Shown piece by piece: positions 13,101 through 25,100 of a DNA stretch of 64,000 nucleotides (position 1 is its first letter; the number at the start of each line of letters is the position of its first letter). The position numbers and the translations under genes were made by a program. The stretch covers positions 1-64,000 of the forward strand of contig CAJNDS010000002.1 of the NCBI GenBank assembly GCA_905221605.1. Direction: 5' to 3'. The stretch is from Symbiodinium natans. Its lineage: Eukaryota > Sar > Dinophyceae > Suessiales > Symbiodiniaceae. The notes below the pieces were generated by a model. The model made no database searches. It was not told the origin of the DNA and saw only the letters and a program-made list of their open reading frames with translations.

Positions 13101-16100
13101 AACCAGGGGTGTCATCGCCTGCCGTTCCGTGTGCCCAGCTCGGTCATGCTGTGCGAAGAGCCCTTGCAGCCACTCCTGCATTCTTGTAAGCCCTACTGTA
13201 AACCTGAAGCGGTACAAGCCCGAAACCCCAAACCCCAAACCCCAAACCCTAAACCCCAAACCCTAAACCCCAAACCCTAAACCCCAAACCCTAAACCCGA
13301 AACCGTAATCCAGGGACTTGGGGATGCTCACAACGCAGACGCAGCACCAGCTAGGCATCCCTGTACGACGAGCCCTGCAACTAAATGCTGAAATTGTTTA
13401 CACGTATATGCACATCTTAGACTCTCTCTCTCTCTCTATATATATGCATATATTCACGGAAACATATGTACACACATATAAGAACTAATACAGAGACACA
13501 TACGACATAGATAGTAACACATACAAATAATATGTGTGTATATATGTATCTATGTATATATACACATATATGTGTGTATGAAGCAGGGTTTACATTTCTG
13601 TTTTTGGTGTGTGTGTGTGTGTATAAGGTTCCTTTTTAGTATTGGTGAGTGCTTGGATATGACACACATAGCTACACATACAAATAACATATGCATACAT
13701 AAATGTATGTATGAATATGTGCATACATATATATATATATATGTATGTATGTGAAAATACATATGTCCCAAAACTAATTGTCGTACACATGACTGGAGCC
13801 TTTTTTGAGTGGCAAGCCCGAACACCTTCAAACCCTTTGAAAACCCTAGCCTTACTTTGGGTGTAGGGACTAGGGTTTATAGGGTTTCGGCTTTCGGGTT
13901 TAGGGGTTGGGAGGCTTTAGGCTTTAGGTGTTTGGGCTAGGGGCTGCTTTGAAGGGAAAGCGCGCCAAACCCGACCCTAAACCCCCAGACCCAAACTCCC
14001 CAAAAGCGCGAACCCCCCCCCCCCCCCCCCCCCCACGCCAAAACAACCGTCCTTTGTGGTGTGCTTCTTATCAGGGGATTGCATTGTAGGGCTGCAGTTG
14101 ATCCCTGAACCCCCAAACCCCAAACCCCAAACCCCAAACCCCAAACCCCAAACCCCAAACCCCAAACCCCAAACCCCAAACCCCAAACCCCAAACCCTAA
14201 ACCCTAAACCCTGGGAGGGGGTGTCCTGCCCCTTGCGCACATCCTGCAAGGTGAAAAGCACTTCGCCTCGCCACTGCTCCTTCTCGCAACTTGGAGGATG
14301 GGCCTAAGCCCAACCCTAAGCCCTAAACCCAAGGGGTTTAGGGTTTAAGGTTTAGGGTTTGGTGTTTGGGGTTTAGGGTTCCCGAGCCCTAAGCCCCAAG
14401 CCCTAAACCATAATCCCTGGTCCTGCACGCTCCCAGAGCCCGAGCGCCGGCTTCAAGGGTAAGGGCTTTGGGGGCATGGGGGTTTAGAGTCTTGCGGGCG
14501 ACGCCCAGGCCCCCAGTTCTGGAAGCCGTCGCTCGCGGGGTCTTCGGGTTTAGGGCGCAGGATGTAGGGCTTAGATTTCCGCATGAAGGGAGCGGATCTT
14601 GTTTTGACATGGTCTTGGAGTCCTAAACCCCAAACCCAAGAAGCACAACCCAAAAAATGCCAAAAACCTTTAACCCCCCTAAACCCTAAACCCCTGACCT
14701 AAACCCCAAACCCCAAACCCCTAAACCCTAAACGCTAATCCCCAAACCCTAAACCCTAAAGCCTAGGCCCTAAACCCAAAACCAGGTCCTGCAGCCGCGT
14801 GAAGGTCTCCACACCTCTCTTGTCCATGGCCCTGTGCTCGTCCAAGCCTGACTCTGCGTGGGAAAAACGAGTTTTCGGAACGTCGGTTTTGGGTTTAGGG
14901 TTTAGGGTTTAGGGTTTAGGGTTTAGGGTTTAGGGTTTAGGGAGGTTGTTTGCTGAGGTCTAAGGTCCAGGAGACGATGCAACTAGGGTTTATTGACCTT
15001 TAGGGTTTAGGGCTTCAGCCCTTGAGCCCTAAACCCTAAACCGAAAAACCCTAAACCCTAAACCCTAAACCCTAAACCCTAAGCCCGCTTGTCCAGAAGC
15101 AGACCCTGAAGCAAGCCGATTGGCCAACTCAGGCCGACCCGAAGCCATCCAAATCAACACTGGACTCATTGTTGGGGGCTTTAAGGGCTTTAAGGGGTGT
15201 TCAGGGTTTAGGGTTTAGGGTTTAGGGCTTAGGGTTTAGGGTTCCAAAATTTCCCATACATCGATGCCCTCTGCAACCCATTCCCCGCCCCTAAACCACG
15301 GAAGGGTCGCAGCCCACATGTCGAAAACCCTAAACCCTAAACCCTAGACCTTAAAGACCCTGAAACCTAAATCCTCGACCGCAGATTGCGGTGTTTTAGA
15401 GCTTAGGGCTTATATAGGCTTTTGGGTGGTGTTTCGGGGCCTAGGGTTTTAGAATCTCAGGCGCATGGCATATCGTAAGCCCGAAGACCAAAAACACCCA
15501 AAGTAACCACCAGCTCAAGCTGCTGAAGCCTAAACCCTAAACCCTAAACCCCAAACCCCAAACCCCAACCCCTAAACCCCAAACCCTAAACCCTAAACCC
15601 TAAACCCGAAGCCCAAGTCGCTGAAGCCAGTGATCCTCCCCACTTCCTTGAGGTGCTCGCTCCAGTGGCCCTGCGTGGGGGGGACTCTTGCGAGTCTGGA
15701 GGTCCGTGAGGGTTTAGGGTTTAGGGTTCAGGGTTTAGGGTTTAGGGTTCAGGGTTTAGGGGAAGCTTCTTGGGACATAGTTGTTGCCAAGAACTTCCTT
15801 CTCTCTCTCTCTCTCTCTCTTCAGTTTTGCTTTGTTTGGGGGGGTCTATTTGGTTTGGGCCCAAAACCCTAAACCCAAACCCGTCTAAGCAAATGACAGG
15901 AGGGACCTGGGAAACCCTGCAAACCCTCTACTTGGCATGTTCCCCCTTATGCGAACAGTCCTTAATAGGGATTATCATAATCCCTATTAAGGACTGCTAG
16001 TATAAGGGGGAACAAACCCTGAACACGGCTTATCGCGACGATATGTCGGGGCCGGCCCTGGTTTAAGGATTAGGGTTGACAGGGTTTAGGGTTTAGGTTT

Positions 16101-19100
16101 AGGGTTTTAGGGTTTAGGGTTTTAGGGTTTAGGGTTTTAGGGTTTAGGGTTTAGGGTTTAGGGTCGGGTTTAGGGATTTTTGTCTAGCCCTCGCAAGATT
16201 GAAGGGTCCAGAGTCTATCGCCCAAGATCGCAGCGCCTCCAATCCATTGGAGGTGATGGCTACCTGCAGAGGAGGTGGAGCCAAGCAAAGCCCTGATTTT
16301 GGGTCCTTTGACACCCTACCTGAACCCTAAACCCCCCCAACCAATCTGTAACTTTAAGACGAAGGAATGATAGTAGTAGCCAGGTTTAGGGTTTAGGGTT
16401 GGGGCTTTAGGGTTGAGGGCTTGGGGTTAGGGTTTAGGGTTTACCAGCCAGTCACGATAAGGGCAACACCCACAGTAATGGCGAAAAAAACCGCAATCTG
16501 AAAGCAAAGCATTTAGCAAACAACCTTCTACGGCTGCACATTCAAACCAAAACCCAACAGAAGCCCTGCACCCAAAAACTAAAAACTCTAACCCCCCCCC
16601 CAAAAAAAAAAAAGGAAACCTAAAACCCCTGCAAACCCTATCAACCCTATCAACACTGTCAACACTATAAACCCTAAACCCTAAACCCCAAACGCTAAAC
16701 CCTAAACCCTAAAGACCTTAAACCGAAAAGACCCTAAACCCAAACCCCAAGCCCTAAACCCTACCTGGGACGCTATTTACCTGCTGTTTAGTAGCATAAC
16801 CCAGTAAGACTGTAGGTAAAGAGGGGCTAAACAAAGCGCCTCCAGATCAAAGGCGATCCACGAGATCACGCGCCGCTCGTGGGGGCCGAAGCGGTCGAAC
16901 CACATGAACCTGAGCAGAAGGCGGGGGTTTAGGGTTTAGGGTTTAGGGGTTTAGGGGTTTAGGGGTTTAGGGGTTTAGGGGTTTAGGGGTTTAGGGGTTT
17001 AGGGGTTTAGGGGTTTCGGGGTTTAGGGGTTTGGGGTTTGGGGTTTGGGGTTTAGGGCTTAGGGCTTAGGGCTTAGGGTTTAGGATTTAGGGTTTAGGGT
17101 TTAGGGTTCAGGGTTTAGGGTTTGGGGTTTAGGGTTTAGGGTTTTAGGGCTTAGGGCCTTAGGGCTTAAGGCTTAGAGCTTAGGGCTTGGGGCTTGGGGC
17201 TTAGGGCTTAGCCCACAAGGCTGAAATGCAACACCTGCCACTCCCTATGACTATGATCTTTGCATCCCAAACATTCTGCAGTCCAGTTCTTGCAGACCCT
17301 AAGCTCCAAACTACCCCTCACCGAAATTTGAACGGCCTTTTCGTCCGCAACCCCGCCAACCGCAGAACGCTAAACCCTAAACCCTGTAAAACCCTATAAA
17401 CCCTCTTCCACAGCCCCGCAGGCCGCAGAACCCTCTAACCCTCTAAACCCTCTAAGCCGTCTAAAACCCTCTAAGCCCTCTAAAACCCTCTAAACCCTCT
17501 AGACCCTCTAGACCCTCCAAACCCTCAACCTTCCACCCCGGAGTCAGGAGGCGGAAGTTCCTCGCGCATCTTCTTCAGTGCCGCCGCCACCGCGGCGCGG
17601 GCCCTGGCGCCCCATTCGGGCCCAGCATGGGCGTCCTGAGGTTTAGGGTTTAGGGTTTAGGGTTTAGGGTTCAGGGTTCAGGGTTCAGGGGGCCCTTGCA
17701 CCCCGTTCGGGCCCAGCATGGGACAACTCTTGAGCCTTTGGCTTTGGAGCTGTAGGGCTTAGGGTCTTAGGGCTTTGGCGCTTGGATGTTTTTTCTTAGG
17801 TACATTGGGTTTTTGGGTTTAGGATTTTAGGGAGAGGTGGGGTGTTTACTCTTAGTATCGCCAGAGACATCTTACATAATAAACACACACCGATAGTTTA
17901 ACGGAACCGTGCCATACAAGCACTTAGCCATAACAGCAATACAAGCCCTGAGCATTTTAACGGGTACCCCAAACCCTAAACCCTAAACCCTAAACCCTAA
18001 ACCCTAAACCCCAAACCCTGACTTAGGGGACCTGCAGCCTTACTTGGAGGTTCATGGTACTTATTAAGCAATTATCACTGTACTTCTAACCCACTTCTAA
18101 GCCCCTTGAGTTCCCAAATGTGGTTAAATTGGGTTATAAGTACAGCTAGTATCACTGTACTTATAACCCACGTTCTAAGCCCCTCAAGTGCCCAAATGCA
18201 GTTGTTATTGGGTTATAAGTACAGTGATTACTGGGTTAATAAATACCATGAACCTCCAAGTATTCCTCTTATCGGGAAGCCCAAACAATGCTTGGATGTG
18301 TGTTTTTTTGCAAAATTTATCGTCCAACTTCCCAGGGGGGTACTCCAGGCAAGCCTATGAGACTATCGAGTCATGAGAATCACTTATGAAACCCTTGATC
18401 AGCCGTAGAATGCTGCCTACACTCACATAAACCGTTCTAAACCCTTATCTACCCTTACTACAATCCCTTCTCCAACCTGCTGACACCGAAGCCCTAAACC
18501 CTAAGCCCTAAGCCCTACACCCTAAAACTCTAAAACCCTAAACCCTAACCCTAAACCCTAAACCCTAAACCCTAAACCCTAAACCCTAATCCCCAAAAAG
18601 GGCCGAGCTGCGGGCTCCGTTCCTTTGGAGAAGGCGGTGGTGCCTCGCAGGTCGCTGGGGTCGATGAGGCCCAGCTGTCGCATGGCCACGCGCGTGAAGA
18701 TGGGTCCCAAGAAGTCAACCTGCTGGGGGTGATCTGGGAGTTAGGGTTTAGGGTTTAGGGCTTAGGGTTTGGGGTTTAGGGTTTAGGGTTAGGGTTTGGG
18801 TCTCTTCCCAAAGAGTCTACCTGCTGCTGGGTGATCTGGGACACAGAGTCTGGGGTTTAGGGTTTAGGGTTTAGGGCTAGGGTTTAGGGCTAGGGTTTAG
18901 GGTTTGGGGCTTTAGGCGTTTACGGCACTGGGGTCTCGGGTTTTAGGGCTTTCGCGTTTCGGGTAGCCTCAACCCAAGAACCTGACAGGGTTTGGGGTTG
19001 AGGGTACAGTCATCCCTAAATCAGACCAGTCCCCCTCCCACAGCACACAACCTTGCTATGATTCTAAGGGATCCCTTGTTGCGGGTTGGCTACTCTATGA

Positions 19101-22100
19101 GGGATTCCTGTTTAGGGGTTGGTTACTTTAGAAGGGATTCCTTTTGGGGGTTTAGGGTTTAGGGTTTAGGGTTTAGGGTTTAGGGTTTAGGGTTTAGGGC
19201 ACCAACCGAGCCACAAAAGGGCAAAGTGTACCACTGTGCTACAGAGGATCAACCCAAGGTGGCTACGGGAACCTGACGAAGTCTAGGGTTTAGGGTTTAG
19301 GGTTTAGAGTTTAGGGTTTAGGGTTGAGGGTCCCCTGAACTCTGGCAAAGGTCAGCAGAGCCCCCAAACCCTGGGAGTCTAGGGTCTAGGGTCAAGGGTT
19401 TAGGGGTTTTGGGTAAAACCTAAACACAAGATACAATAGACCCTAAGCTCTAAGCCCTCCTCCAATCCTAGGTCAAAGACGACACAAGCCGTGACGCCCG
19501 GGGATTGAAGGCGCCCCGGCCCCAACACATTCTGTGTGAAGAGGTGGATGAGCCCTGAAACTCGATATACGTAGTGGTTCCCAGTACTAGGGAACCTAGG
19601 AATAACAGGGTACCCATTCTTTTGGGTTTAAAGGGGGTACAAGGGAATCAAACCCTAAAACAAAAAGGGAATAAGGGCCTACTCTGGGTCCTAGCCCTTA
19701 CTCCTAAACCCTAAACCCTACTAGTAAAGAATTGGGGAGTTTTAGGGTTTGGGCTTCAGGGTACAATGCAAGGGTCTGCTAAGTACTGCCTGCCTCATTC
19801 GCCATTATGAAGTAGCAATCAGACTTCCAAAGCAACAACTCGTCGGTCAATACGCTTCGGCGAAACTTTTCTGTCAACATGTTCTCAGACTAAAAACCTA
19901 TACAATTTCTGTACACTCTGAACCCTGAACCCTAAAATCCTGAACCCTATTAACCCCGACGACCCAAAAATCCTGAACCACTCTGAACCCTGAACCCTAA
20001 ACCCAAAACCCTACACCCTAAACCCCAACGCCCCTTAGCCTCAAACCCGTAAACCCTAAAACCCCTCAACCCTAAACCCTAAACCCTATAAAGCCTATAA
20101 ACCCACCTGGAGCTCATCGATCAAGCGCTGGGCGGCACGGCGAGCGGACTCCAGGGGCGAGAGCCTGCCCAGGAGCTGGGCAGAGGGGTGTGTGTTTAGG
20201 GTTCAGGGTTCAGGGGTTTTGGGGTTTAAGGTTTAGGGCTTGGGGTTTTAGAGTTCAGGGTCCGCCGACCCTGGCGGCGTGTTGGATGGGAAAAGGAGCC
20301 TACCCCCCCTCCCTACCCCCCCCTTCCACCCCCTCCCCCCCCCCTCCCCCTACCCCCCCCTACCCCCCCACCCCCCCCCAACCCCCCCCCCACCCCCCCC
20401 CAACAGGAACCGCAAACAAAATCACCAAACCCCAAACCTTGAACTTATTCTCCTGCGGGGTCGGCGGCTCTTAAATTTAGGGCTAGGGGTTTGTGATTGT
20501 AGGGTCTAGGGTTTAGGGCTTAGGGTTTGTTTAGGGTGTAGGCTTTGGGGCTGCATAGGCTTCTCAAGGTTTGGCTTATATGGTTTGGGGGTTCAGGGTG
20601 GGTTCGGGAGGGGGACTTGCCTGTCCATGGCTAATATTCCTACACATGATCCTCTTGAAAACACAAAATATCCCAAGGGCCCCGAGCATGGGAAATATGA
20701 ACTTTGCCCAGGGTTTAGGGTTAAGACCTGGCTAAAGTTTTGGGGCAAGGTGATTGGATGAGTTGGAGGTTGGCACGGTGTTGAACAGCGCGCATTTTGA
20801 CTCTGGGTTGTGCGGTTTTAGGGCTGAGGGCTGAGGGATTTTGGGGGTTTGGGTTGGTCCCTAAACCCTAAACCCTAAACCCCTCATTAAGCCCCGGGGC
20901 CTTAACAGCCCCTCCCACGACTGCCTCTCCGGCAGGCGGTGGGCAGCACTCAAGTTGCCGTGTGTGGCAGGGCCGGCATTCCTTGAGGTCCGGTTTTTTT
21001 GCAAACCCTGAGCCCTAAACCCTAAACCCTAAACCCCAAACCCTAAACCCGAAACCCTGTTGCGGTGCAGGATCCAGCTGTGGTCGTTAGGCTTTAGGGC
21101 TTATTGGTCCCCATGGTGGTTGAAGCCCAAAACCCTAAACCCTAAACCCTAAACCCTAAACCCTAAACCCTGAAGGTACAGTCTAGGGTTGAAGGTTTCG
21201 GGTTCAGGGTTACAGGGTTGAGGGTTCAAGGTTGGGATGTTCCCCCTTGTACGAACAGTCCTTAATAGGCATTATGGTACCCCCGAGGATCCCTTTCAGG
21301 ACTGTTAGTATAAGGGGGAACATCCCAAGCTTAAGGGCGTTACGAAGGTCCGCTATAAATCGGACTAAACCCTAAAACCCTACACCCTACACCCTAAACC
21401 CTAAACCCCAAACCCTACACCCTGGCGCCCAGCATCAGCAGCTTTATCGGCGCAGCCACTGCAGCCTCTCGGTTCTTCAGCAGGCGAGAGCCCTGAATTA
21501 CGCGAGCCCCCCTTTGGTTACCCTAGACGACGATATGGAACATGCTGAAACCCTAAACCCCAAACCCTTAAACCCTTAAACCCTTAAACCCCTAAACCCT
21601 AAACCCTAGACCCCAATATGCTGAGGCCAAAGCCCCAAACCAAATAAAGCAGCAGCATGCCTCTGATAGAAGCCACCTAAGGGAAAACCCTTGCAGGGCT
21701 AAGGGTTCAGGAACTACTTGGAGGTTCATGGGCTTAGGGTTTAGGGTTTAGGGTTTAGGGTTTAGGGTTTAGGGTTTAGGGGCTCCGGAAAGTCTAAACG
21801 ATCTTTGGCCCAAAGCTCAAAAGTCCCAGTACACGCCGAACTTCATCCCGAAGAGCAATTCAAGACTTAACGAAGTAGATCCTTCAAACATGCTCAAACT
21901 TACTTAATAGCCCCACGGGAAGAACACAAATGCTGGCCTGAGTACACCCCCTAGACCCCAAAAAACAGCATAGCTGAGGTAGCGCCAGTGGGAACACTTA
22001 GCTACGCGAGCGCTCGCTATACGAACCCTGACTCTCAACCCTAAACCCTAAACCCTAAACCCAAACCCTAAACCCTAAACCCTAAACCCTAAACCCTAAA

Positions 22101-25100
22101 CTCTTAAGCTTAAGCCTGAGTGCTCAGCTTAAGCCTTCTTACGTACAGGAGCGTACCACACCTTGACGGGAATGTAAACACATGACCTTCTAAGTCTTAC
22201 CTAGAGGTAAATGGTAATTATAGAATATAATTACAGCCATTTACAGGTAAGTGCATGTCTGTATACAAATATTCTTTAATATTTCTATAGACAGTACTGT
22301 CAGTATTAATACAAGTATTATTGTTAGCCCTAAACCCAGGTCATCAAACCCGGATCAGAAAATGGACCCTCGAGTGCTCGTGGCCAGCCAAAGGCCTTGG
22401 AGCCAAAAATTACTCGGGAACAGCGCGTTTTTCTTTGTCTGGCCTTGCTAAACCGTGGTGGAAGCCAAAAATTACTCCAAAGCAGTGCGTTTCTCTTTGT
22501 GTGGCTTGTCTGAAGCTCTTTCGAAGGTCTGAAAAGCTCTTTCGAAGGTCTGAAGGAGGCTGAAAGCTTTTTCGAAGGTCCCAGGGAGGCTCCGTGAGGG
22601 GTACCCCAGGATTCGGGAAAAATGGCTCGATTCCTAGTTAATTTTAAATAGATTTTAAATAGCGGAAATTACCCCCTGATTTTCTAAAATTCTGGTCTTC
22701 TTGTCAGTAGCCCAGGAGAAGGTGAGCTCCCCTCTGCCTTGTCAAACCCGGATCAGAAAATAGACCCTCGAGTGCTCGTGGCCAGCCAAAGGCCTTGGAG
22801 CCAAAAATTACTCGGGAACAGCGCGTTTTTCTTTGTCTGGCCTTGCTAAACCGTGGTGGAAGCCAAAAATTACTCCAAAACAGTGCGTTTCTCTTTGTGT
22901 GGCTTGTCTGAAGCTCTTTCGAAGGTCTGAAAAGCTCTTTCGAAGGTCTGAAGGAGCTGAAAGCTTTTTCGAGATCCCAGGGAGGCTCCGTGAGGGGTAC
23001 CCCAGGATTCGGGAAAAATGGCTCGATTCCTAGTTAATTTTAAATAGATTTTAAATAGCGGAAATTACCCCCTGATTTTCTAAAATTCTGGCCTTCTTGT
23101 CAGTAGCCCAGGAGAAGGTAAGCTCCCCTCTGCCTTGTCAAACCCGGATCAGAAAATAGACCCTCGAGTGCTCGTGGCCAGCCAAAGGCCTTGGAGCCAA
23201 AAATTACTCGGGAACAGCGCGTTTTTCTTTGTCTGGCCTTGCTAAACCGTGGTGGAAGCCAAAAATTACTCCAAAACAGTGCGTTTCTCTTTGTGTGGCT
23301 TGTCTGAAGCTCTTTCGAAGGTCTGAAGGAAGGCTGAAAGCTTTTTTGAAGGTCCCAAGGAGGCTCCGTGAGGGGTACCCCAGGATTCGGGAAAAATGGC
23401 TCGATTCCTAGTTAATTTTAAATAGATTTTAAATAGCGGAAATTACCCCCTGATTTTCTAAAATTCTGGCCTTCTTGTCAGTAGCCCAGGAGAAGGTGAG
23501 CTCCCCTCTGCTTTGTCAAACCCGGATCAGAAAATGGACCCTCGAGTGCTCGTGGCCAGCCAAAGGCCTTGGAGCCAAAAATTACTTGGGAACAGCGCGT
23601 TTTTTTTTGTCTGGCCTCGCTAAATCGTGTTGGAAGCCAAAAATTACTCCAAAACAGTGCGTTTCTCTTTGCGTGGCCTCTCTGAAGCTCTTTCGAAGGT
23701 CTGAAGGAGGCTGAAAGCTTTTTTGAAGGTCCCAGGGAGGCTCCGTGGGGGGTACCCCAAGATTCGGGAAAAATGGCTCGATTCCCAATTAATTTAAAAT
23801 AGATTTTATATGGCGGAAATTACCCCCTCATTTTCTAAAATTCTGGCCTTCTTGTGGGGATAGCCCAGGAGAGGGTAAGCCACCCTAAGCACCAGTCAAA
23901 CCCGGATCAAAAAATGGACCCTCGAGTGCTCGTGGCCAGCCAAAGGCCTTGGAGCCAAAAATTACTCGGGAACAGCGCGTTTTTCTTTGTCTGGCCTTGC
24001 TAAATCGTGGTTGAAGCCAAAAATGAAGCCCAGTCAAACCCGGATCAAAAAACGGACCCTCGAGTGCTCGTGGCCAGCCAAATGCCTGTAGCCAAAAATT
24101 ACTCGGGAACAGCGCGTTTTTCCTTGTCTGGCCTTGCTAAATGGCTTCTCTGAAGCCACCCTAAGCCCCAGTCAAACCCGGATCAAAAAATGGACCCTCG
24201 AGTGCTCGTGGCCAGCCAAATGCCTGGAGCCAAAAATTACTCGGGAACAACACGTTTTTCTTTGTCTGGCCTTGCTAAATCGTGCTTGGGGCCAAAAATT
24301 ACTCCAAAACAGTGCGTTTCTTTGTGTGTGGTCTCTTTAAGTGCGTTTTTCTTTGTCTGGCCTTTCTAAATCGTGCTTGGAGCCAAAAATTACTCCAAAA
24401 CAAGGCGTTTTTCTGTGTGGAGTACCCCACAGGAGGGGGTAAGCCCCCCTAAGCCACCCAAAGGCCTTAGCAAGCCGACTTTCTAGTCTTACCTAGAAGT
24501 AAATGGTAATTATGGAACATAATTACAGCCATTTACTGTGTAAGTGCATGGTCTTTTGTTTCTCACATTTTCTGTAATCTCTTTACCAGACACTATTATC
24601 AATATTAGCGACGCTTAAGAACTTAAGCGTCCTACAGATGCTTTGGGTGGCATCCTGGGGTGGGAGAAAGTAGAGCTCCATGTACATGACGGAACTCTTT
24701 TGCGCTGAAGGTTTCGGACGTCCGTCTCTCTTTCCATACACTACGCATGTTAAATCGACAAGCCCTAAACCCTAAACCCTAAACCCTAAACCCTAAACCC
24801 TAAACCCTCCCAACCTCGGCCGCTGGCTCTGCCATGCCCTGGAGCCCCTGATCCCGGCCGATGATGGCTTCGAGGGCATGGACCACCTCTTGTGTTCTTG
24901 GTTTCTTCTTTGGTTTAGGGTTTAGGGTTTAGGGTTTAGGGTTTAGGGTTTAGGGTTTAGGGTTTAGGGTTTAGGGTTTAGGGTTTAGGGTTTAGGGTTT
25001 AGGGTTTAGGGTTCAGCATCTCAAGTCCGAGCATTCACTAGTCAAGCAGCTTGTCAAGCGTTGGAAAAAAACCCACCCGCCCACGAAACCCATAACATTG

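Noticed and set aside
13536..13831. Ile/Tyr/Cys-rich frames on both strands
   Set aside because: They translate a TA/TGTA microsatellite.
22251..23714. Repeated frame with [15 protein letters not shown]
   Set aside because: It recurs with each satellite unit, changes frame between units and has no start or family resemblance.
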